Assembly: GCF_901709675.1 (NCBI RefSeq)
Contig: NC_051093.1
Coordinates: forward strand, 9,868,053 to 9,932,052
Reading direction: 5' to 3'
DNA length: 64,000 nucleotides
Source of the DNA: Syngnathus acus
Taxonomy: Eukaryota > Chordata > Actinopteri > Syngnathiformes > Syngnathidae
Both the position numbers and the translations under genes were made by a program. Under the pieces are notes generated by a model, which had not been told where the DNA came from, did no database searches, and saw nothing but the letters and a program-made list of their open reading frames with translations. This document shows, piece by piece, positions 55,969-64,000 of the stretch. The number at the start of each line of letters is the position of its first letter. Position 1 is the stretch's first letter.

Positions 55969-58900
55969 ATGGAAAAAGAACAAATCTTTTTGAAACAGCC
56001 GAGAAAAATCGCTATTTTATTCATATCTGAAAGAAGCTCCATAGTTCATGAAAACATTTGTTTTTCGGTGCATGTCGTTTGAACAATCACATTCTATGAG
56101 AAGAAGATATACACAGAGAAAAATCAAAATAAAACATTACAAGCCACTGACTTTGAAAATCAATAAATCTCAGTACAGACATTTCTTTTCTCTTAATACG
56201 CCCCCCCACGGAAAAAGCAGCCCTAATTCCAAACACCCACTGATCCCCCCCCTTTGAAGAAAAAAAAAAAAAGAATCCTCGTAAAAACCTTGAGGGTGAC
56301 AGGCTGGAATCCCACAGTGCTAAAGAGTGAGACGCTCATTGGTTTATAGGAATACACAGCATGGCGATGTGACTGACGCTAGGTCGATCGGAACCAGGGG
56401 ACAAACATATTCAAATGAACAATACGCATACTGGACACCCCCGCCCCCCCCCCCAATAAATCAACCACGCCAGTGTAGGCCATGAAATGGCCATCCTCCG
56501 ACCCTTGTGCATAGTTTCGTGTTCCTTTACAACCAGCTCCTCGTTTTCACAAACATCCTTTGCCGTGCGAACAAATGTTCTGCAAAAACTCATCGTTTCA
56601 TGTGACACACACACACACACACAATAAAAAAAAAAAGAAAAAGGTAAGAGAATAATGCACAACGCTCCTGGATGGGACCTCAAGAAAAAGAAAAACACTA
56701 AACAGCATTTTGCATCTTATTCACTGACTTTTTTTTTTAAACAATCCACATTTTCTGTTTTGAAATGTAAAGCAATTTTAATATATAGATTTTTATATAG
56801 ATATATAAAGCACTCCATAGTCATTTAAAGTCCATTATTTGGTTATTACGTAACTGCTACGGATTTAGAAACGACTGGTATTTGCTCCTCCTTCTCCAAA
56901 TCCATAACTTTCAGTGCTTAGATGGTTCGTAATAATATTTGTCATCAAAATGTACATTAAAATGATGTGGAGTTGGTACTCTGGAACCCTGGCCTTCCTG
57001 AGACGAGATCCACTTTTTCAGGTGTGCAAGATAGTGAGCAATTGTCTTTTTTTTTTCTTTTTTCCATTGTTGTTTTGTTTTGTATAAAGTCAAAAATATA
57101 GAGAATCAACCAAAAAACAACATACAGGCTTTTCAGATAGTCCAACAGATACACAACACTGTTCGATCCCAGAGTTCTTAAAGTAACACGAGAAATCGCC
57201 ATTCTCGGTTGCACTTTGAAAAATGGAAGCATTTGTCCTCTTTTTTTGTTGTCATTTTTATCCTTTTTTTTTTTTTTTTTTTAAACACCGTTCCCCCCCC
57301 CCTGACATTCCCATCGTTTAATTCTTTTGGAAGTCCAGAAGGAAACAAAAGTGTTTTGTAAACTGTCAGTGGCCCGGCGTTTACAATGAAATGAAATGTG
57401 AGAAAGAGAGAGAAAAAATAAAATAAAAATAATAATAGGTAGGCACCTCAGACAGCAGAAGTCCTTCTACCCCCCACCAAACCTCGATGGCCACAGATAC
57501 CTTTTTTTGTGTCCTTTTCTTTTTATACATACGTCTGGATTTTTTTTTCTTTTCTGTTTTTACGAGTTGCGTCAGGAATATCCCAGGAATGGTGCCACAA
57601 AAGATATTTTCTAATTCACAGCCTTCTCTGCCAGGAACTGTCAGATGCTCAGACCTCTGCTCAGACACTCAAGTGCAAAATATAGTTTGTTACACAAGTC
57701 CTGGAACTTTTCAGACACCCCGTCGTCTGAAAATTGGTGCAATACTCAACGACCCATACTTTCCTTGGATTATTGTCCACAATGAAAGCCACTAAAGGTA
57801 GATAAACATTACATTGAAGACAAAACAACATACGCACACGTATTTTTTTTTCCCGCTTTTTGTTGTTGTAGTCCTTGAGTAAACACGTACACGAGAACTG
57901 TCCCACTCGGGTACTTGTGTCATGTCGTTGGGTTTAGCTGGATGAGGACACTCAGTGCAACGCTCGCTAGAGAGGCTAGAGTCACAACAATACTGAGTTT
58001 ACTAACAAAATGGCCGACATGCTCGCACCGGCCTACACTACAAGCAGCCTTGTGCAGACACTCCCACACAACACACATCCATACACACGTTTGTTTTGCC
58101 TTTTCAAAGTCAATCCTTTTCAACATTTCTTGATTTGGAAACAACAAAAAAACCTAGAAAAAGTGTTCACATTACATTATTGGCGCTTCTTTTGATTCAA
58201 GTATTTGTTGTTATTATTTTTGTATTCTTCTGATATGTTAAGGATCTCTTCAATGTTGGGGAGGGTACAAGGGGCCACACACAAACACACACATACCCGT
58301 GACGTGTGTAAACTAGCATGTGCATATTCCACCCAGGCATTTGTTTAAAATAGGGCTAGGGAACCCTGTCAGATATTTTTCAGCCATGTTAATTGTAGAA
58401 ACAAAAACTTCTTCAAAAAAGCCCCCAACCAAACAGACACAACATTGGTTGAATGACACTTGCCCAACCCGCTTCAAATCGAGCGTTGCGGAGCCGATTC
58501 TTAGCCAGCCCATTTTTCTGATCAATGATTGAGACGCTTCATTTTGTTTCTTTGTTCCAGTCACCGTTGAGTTCGTGCAACTAACTTTTCATTCAAAAAA
58601 CAAAAGCACATTTGACCTCCGACACAAGAGGGGGATTAAGTGGGAGGAAAAGTGGGCGGGGCTCTGAGTGCTGGTGCTGCGCCGAGAATTCCAAGGCGCA
58701 TCTGAGACCAAACCGCAAATACCGCTCACCCGCTCTAACTGTCCCGTTCCTTGATTCAAATCCAGTGTGGAGTAAAAATGCACACATACACACACACCAA
58801 AGAAAGAAAGAAAGAAACAGGCATTAGTGATTGTTTTGTTGAATGATCAGTCTAAAAAGTGACTCAAAAAGAGAGAGAGAGCGAAAACACACATGAAACA

Positions 58901-60019
58901 AATGAAATAATAAAAGAAATTTAAGACTTGGTACCGAACTTGAGATGTGTTCCTGTTTCAAGCTGGCTCCACCCTCCGGCTGGAGGAGCAAATTGCTCCA
59001 GCGTGAGAAGGCGACAGCTTGCAGAAAAACAGGAGACACACCTCAGATTTGGAGTGCACAGCTCTAAAACATTTTTTTGTACTTTTCTTTTATGTTTATG
59101 CAAAAACAAATCCTGTTTTTTGGTTTTTAAAAGAGATGTACCCGATGTGACCCATAAACAGTGCACAGACACATAACTAACTGCCTTCTCATGATGAAAA
59201 AAAGAGCAGCGTGGGCGGCTCCTCCTCCTCCTCCTCCTCCTCCCACCATGAAGTGAGGAGGCGTCGTCACATGATCGTGATATTTGGATGTCAGTTGGCA
59301 CGAGTCTGAAGAAGGTTCTCAAGCGCGAGTGGGCGTCCAGGTGGTCTTTTTGACGGGAAGCTGCCTTGGGAGTAAAGGTGGCAAATGGAGTGGTGACGTT
59401 TGGCAGACGGAGAGGGATGGCTGGGGGCGGGGCTTGTCAATGGCTGCGAGTTCACACCTCCTTGTTCTTTGCATAGAAATGGAAGGCTGCGTCTCAGTGG
59501 AGGTGGCTCCAAGTAGAACTGAGTGCTCCCAGAGGTGAAACAGAAAGCACCAGTGTGTGGCGGAGTGTGCGTGCGTGCGTGAGTGCGTCATATGCTGAGG
59601 GAGGACCCCCCCCCACTACCACCACCCACTCATCCTCGCTGGACGGACACAGGAAGCGGGCTCACGTGTTTACAAGTCGTCCGTTTTGATGGGAGTGAGG
59701 GGCTGAACACTGCATAAAGCCATGAGATCATCAATCCGCAATGAAACAAAGAGTAACAGCAAACAACAGTAACATGTGAGTTATATAAAAAAAAAAAAAT
59801 CATAATAATGCCTCCATCTCAGAGTGGAAGTGGAGGTTGCTGAGGGCAGCAGTAGTAGTAGTTATAGAAGTAGTAGTAGTTGTAGTAGAATAGTAGTAAT
59901 ACACGGAATACAGGCAGGCTGCTCTCCAACTGGAGGAAGAGAAGGGAAATTGGGGGTGGCGGCAGAGGTGGGGGGGAGAGACAGAGGGAGGCAGTTGAGG
60001 TCTGCTTGCAGAGTGCAAG

Positions 60020-60051
<32 letters not shown>

Positions 60052-61502
60052 CACTCAGCGGCCACGCCAGGACGCCGGCTGGCTGGCCTCCCATGACGCC
60101 AGTACAACACGCCTCTCCAGAAAACAAGGCGGGGGGAAAAAAGAAAAAAAAAAGAAAACTCCCGGCTGCCCCCTCCCACCATCATTCTCCTGCTACCATG
60201 TTCATTCTGGGCCCCCACGGACATCTTCACATTCGTGTTAAGTTTGAAGTCAGTCATTCTCCTTGAAGGGGGTGGGGCACAGTGGGTCTGGGCGGGGCAA
60301 ACTCCTCTTAAGTGCTAGATCAGACCAGGTCTTTCACATGGACTTCATTCATTTGGGCCAAACGAGAAGACAAAGAAGGGGGGGGGGGTAGTAAAAACAG
60401 GTCTTGTTTTGGTTTGATGCCTTCTCTTTACACACACACACACATTGGCAGCCAGAGGGGTTGACAGTATTTAGTGGCAGTCTGCGGTGCTGCAGGTTGT
60501 GGTTCTTTTCTCCATCAGTAGGGAGCATGGACGGAAGGAAGGAAGGAAGGAAGGAAGGAAGGAAGGAAGGAAGGAAGGAAGGAAGGAAGGAAGGGACAGT
60601 CTGTTGTGGCTTATATTGCACGTCGGTGGGGACACACACACACACGCGCACACGCACACACACACACACACACACACACTTTTTGTCTTCTTCCTGTCTT
60701 GAGGTGCAGTGAAAAGGTCAGACTGCCGGTTGAAGTGCATGGTCATTATAATAGCAGTGGTTCATTTTGTTAGTCTGTCACATGTACCCAAACATCCCGC
60801 TAAGGTGAATAAGTCTTGAGGGGGGGGGAGAAAAAAAGAAGCATTTTTGAAATTTCTTTGCAATGCTTCCGGAAAGAAAACTAACTGCACTACAAAAATA
60901 AATGGCTTGAACAAGGCGAACACAAGTTGCATCATTCCCTTTGAGAGCGTTCATGTGTGTGTGTGTGGGGGGGGGGGGGGGGGCTCTGCGCTGTTTGTAG
61001 AAGTGTAGCAAGCGCTCGACTGACTGGCTCAGAGATAAGGGGCTGTGTGCAAGGGTCCGTCCGTCCGTATGCGGGGCGGGAACGAGGTTAAGGCCAATAT
61101 TAGTGCTGCGAGTCAGCCGAAGAGTACAACCAGCAGAGGAGAGGCTCTGATTGACGACGTTTTTGTTTTGGACTTTGGGAATGACGCCTCGTCGCGGGTC
61201 TCTGAGGTGCGGTACGATTGCCTCGGAAAGGCAGAGAGGGATTAAGCGGAGTTCAAGATGTGTAGAAAGTGTTTCTCTTGAAATGACTGAAAGACATCTT
61301 CCTGTGTCTCCAAGTGCGACTTGGCAGAACTGTAACTTGACAACAACAACGACGACGACGACAAGAAGAAGAAGCAGGGGAAGGCGACAAAGTGGAGCGG
61401 CGGGCGAGGATATGAACTCCTCTCACCTTCACGCTGATTATCTCCATATTGATTTTTTTTTTTTTTTTTTTTGTCTTCTTCAAGGTTTTTGCTCCGTTGT
61501 CC
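55969..61502 (-). other. Long repeat-rich 3' UTR of the TNRC6 gene (tail to tail with cd7-like)
   Basis: About 5.5 kb without coding sequence. TNRC6 genes usually have very long 3' UTRs, so most of it is probably transcribed on the minus strand; minus-strand AATAAA candidates occur as far left as about 56018. Plus-strand AATAAA at 56162-56167 would end the cd7-like transcript, implying overlapping tails. Homopolymer runs and microsatellites are frequent: T-runs near 57267, (GGCA)n at 60019-60052, (GGAA)n at 60533-60593, CA/CG at 60632-60679, G-run at 60967-60982, T-run at 61448-61471. Confidence 0.55.
60533..60593. repeat. (GGAA)n microsatellite
   Basis: About 15 perfect GGAA units. GGAA repeats can bind ETS-family factors; position inside the presumed TNRC6 3' UTR makes that only a curiosity. 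Confidence 0.95.
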
Positions 61503-62826
61503 TTACATGGACTCCCCGCTCAGCAGGTCTCCGGGCAGCAGCGTATTGATGGGGCTGGGGCTCCCCATGACCCGAGCCTCCTCTCCACTAGGGGGCCCCC
61601 ACAGGCTGGAATACTGCTGCACGCCGCCCCACAGCAGCTCTCCGCCCGCCTTTGAGCCTCCATTGTTGTTGTTCCAGTGGGGCGCGTGTCCGATGGGGTG
61701 AGAGGCTCCCGAGCCGGAGCCGCCCATCCTGCTCTGATTGGGAGCGCCCGGAGCGGCCTGCCAGCTGGTGGTCCCGCCCAGCGACTGGCCCTGTGCAAAG
61801 AAGCGATTGACTTCCTCTTCTCCGGCAAACTCGGCCAGGATGGTGGTGTTCCCCAGCACGCACCTGGACGCAGACACAGCAATGACAACATGACGGGGGT
61901 GTTGGGGGGCGATGGCCTGGGAGCTGACCGATACGTACATGTGCAGGGACTTCTGAGCCTTGGCAGCTTCGTCCTTGGAGCTGTAGCGCACCACAGCGTT
62001 GCCCTGTGTCAGGTTGAGGTGGAATGTGATGAGTGGGCCGTGCTGCATGCACAGCGTGCGCAGAGTCGAACCGTCAATCTGCCGCAGAGAGCGAGAGAGG
62101 GGGGGGGATCAACGGTGCCCCACCTTTGCATGCGTCCAGTGCTCTTACCTGTGGGGTCAGGTTCCTCAGAACCAACCAGCTACTGGTCCTGCTGCCGCTG
62201 TCTGTACTCCACGTGGTGCCCGCTGCAAGTGAAGAAAGAGCACGTGTCACTGAGTAGAATGAGAAGTAGTTTCTTCTTCTTCTTGGGGCTCGCCGACCCA
62301 CCCGTGGTGTAAGAGCTGCTCCAGCCTTGGGAGAGACCCAGAGAGTTCCCCCCCCACGTGGAGGACGACTTGGCGTTTGTGAGGCCGGGCGGCGGGCGGG
62401 AGGGGGCCGTGGAGCTGCTCCGGGGTCCCTGCGGCACTTTCCACATGTCGTGGGAAAGCGAGGCTTGACTGTGCGAGACGGGACCCGGCGACCAAGTGGA
62501 TTTCATCTCGGACAGTTTACCTACGCGCCGACACAAGCAAAAGGAAGGAGACAAGGAAAAGAATGACAAGAGCTCGCTCAGGCATCAACGGCACTTATCA
62601 TAGTCGAGTCAACACATGGAGTTCTGAGCTCCTCAAAAGGGGTTTCCATGCTAATAGCTTTCCAGGGCAAAAGCACAACTAACTGTCAAAACGTAAACAA
62701 GTTAGTCATGTAACAACTTTGCCTTCCACCAGATGCAACCTGCTTGCTCATGCAAACTCAAACAATGAATGCGACAAGTTATGCTATCCCGTCCGTGTTT
62801 GTTCCCATGCACCAGGAGGAGGAGGA

Positions 62827-62857
<31 letters not shown>

Positions 62858-62862
62858 GAGGA

Positions 62863-62893
<31 letters not shown>

Positions 62894-64000
62894 GAGGGTC
62901 ACCAACACCACGGCGGGCGGCAAGCTGGCAAAATGGACACTCCGTCTAATGTGACCTATTCAATCAGGTGAAATGACGGGAGGGTCATGGTGTTTTATTA
63001 CGAGAAGGGAAAGGACAGGATTGATTTGCACTTGGGGGCGGGGTTTATCCGTGTACCTGTTTCGTCCATCTCCGGGGACGACAGACTGAACGAGCTAGTG
63101 TAGGCACTGACTGACCAATCAGAGGAGGGAGGCAGAGCCTCGTTCTGAGATGAAGTGGGGGAAGAGCCTGAGCCCGGCCCGCCCGAGACGGCAGCCAGCG
63201 CACAGACAAACAAAAGGAAAAAGAAAAAGCAGCAGAGAGAAAATGCCATGAAAGAAAAGCAGACAAGGAATGGTGAAGAGAACTGAAGAAGCAGAGCAGG
63301 CAAAATCCAAATGGAAAATGACAATACATGGCCGGCCCCATTTGAAAAGGACTCTCACCCGCACTTCGGTCTCGCAGCAGGTAGCGGTTGACATCTTGGA
63401 TGTTAGTGTTGATGGTGGGACCGCTCGGGACGCTGCCCGGCGTCATGTTGGGGTCCGTCTCTGGGTCGATATTCTGGAGACCCTTCCAGGGCACGCCTGG
63501 GCAGAACTCTGCAAAAGTCCAAGTTGAAATGCTGCTGCTGCCGCCGCCGCCATTCTTTTTGCCACGGCAGGCAACGCGCGCCGGACATTGTCGTACCCGG
63601 CGGCCAGTTGATGTTTGTCCCGTTGGCCATCTTGTCGCCGCTGCTCCCCTTCCCCTGCGGCCCCCAGCTGTCGGGGCCCACAAGGGGGCTGCCGGGGGAC
63701 TCGGAGCTGGACATCAGGTTATAAGGACTGTAAGAGTCATCCAGTTGAGCAGCCTTGCCAGGCGGACCCAGGTTGGTACCTAAAACGTGGAACACCGAGT
63801 TGGCTCAAAGTTGGCGGCTATGCTTTCGCCTCGCTCCTCACCGTGTTTGGGTTCCAAGGGGGAGGAGCTTCCAGAGAGGCTTTCCATAGTGTTGGGGTGC
63901 GTCCACTGCGAAAGGCGCGACTGGGGCTGGGGTGGCTCCTTGGCGGACATGGCCACCTCCACGCAGTTTACATTCATGTTTGGATTCAGTCCAGCTGAGT
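61503..64000 (-). CDS. tnrc6c: TNRC6/GW182 protein, C-terminal part, probably TNRC6C (runs off the right edge)
   Basis: Argonaute-binding scaffold of miRNA silencing that recruits CCR4-NOT, PAN2-PAN3 and PABPC in the cytoplasm. Eight exons in frame: 63842-beyond 64000, 63597-63779, 63359-63508, 63057-63167, 62302-62520, 62149-62222, 61939-62078, 61503-61863. Conserved segments: [90 protein letters not shown]. The RRM spans [20 protein letters not shown] to [20 protein letters not shown]. Trp motifs that bind the deadenylase complexes follow (SSLWGPP, LLWGG, HWNNNN). End [12 protein letters not shown]. Choice of C over A or B rests on the CD7 neighbour and is not certain. Confidence 0.85.
62813..62896. 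repeat. GGA/GGG purine tract in a TNRC6 intron
   Basis: About 84 bp of GGAGGA units interrupted by two G8 runs, with no pyrimidine on the plus strand. Such tracts can form triplex or G-quadruplex structures. It lies within the intron 62521-63056. Confidence 0.9.

Noticed and set aside
62719-62971. Gly-rich and Glu-rich open frames
   Set aside because: Produced only by the GGA/GGG purine tract in a TNRC6 intron.

Overview
This is vertebrate nuclear DNA, almost certainly from a teleost fish. The genes are intron-rich with GT-AG boundaries and short introns (many of 60-120 bp). Eleven protein-coding genes can be followed in 64 kb, which fits a compact percomorph genome. All identifications come from hand translation and remembered family sequences; exon boundaries were chosen by splice consensus plus reading-frame continuity. 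The summed coding lengths of all complete genes came out as multiples of three; for rhot1 this needs one coordinate, good to about 1 base, read as 19419.

Layout, left to right: fbxw9 (minus, 5' part only, 1-1447); tnpo2 (minus, 4272-9755), whose introns carry five box C/D snoRNAs; C17orf75/Njmu-R1 (plus, 11514-13864), divergent from tnpo2 and containing an AT-AC U12-type intron; rhot1/Miro1 (minus, 15277-20439); adap2 (minus, 21260-23299); atad5 (minus, 23928-30562); rfx1 (minus, 33528-39002, with a non-coding first exon near 40.6 kb and an 89-bp x 5 minisatellite in its first intron); rln3 (plus, 42681-43228); an il27ra-like class I cytokine receptor (plus, 45168-48452); two tandem zona pellucida ZP3-like genes (minus, 49651-51419 and 52342-54493); a CD7-like one-Ig-domain receptor (plus, 55049-55968); and the 3' half of a TNRC6/GW182 gene, probably tnrc6c (minus, 61503 to beyond 64000) with a long repeat-rich 3' UTR.

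The genes do not form an operon-like pathway. They are conserved neighbourhoods placed side by side: fbxw9-tnpo2 and rfx1-rln3-il27ra are neighbours on human 19p13, C17orf75-rhot1-adap2-atad5 on human 17q11.2, and tnrc6c and CD7 both lie at 17q25. Mobile and repetitive DNA is modest: two same-orientation tRNA-derived SINEs, one hAT-like fold-back element, a degenerate interspersed repeat, a 180-bp tandem duplication and many microsatellites.

The most interesting items are the two snoRNA families inside tnpo2 (three copies able to pair with the 28S helix carrying TGAGCTGGGTT, and two SNORD41-like copies), the AT-AC intron in C17orf75, an in-frame tandem splice donor just before the rfx1 DNA-binding domain, and the paired ZP3-like genes with almost no 3' UTR.
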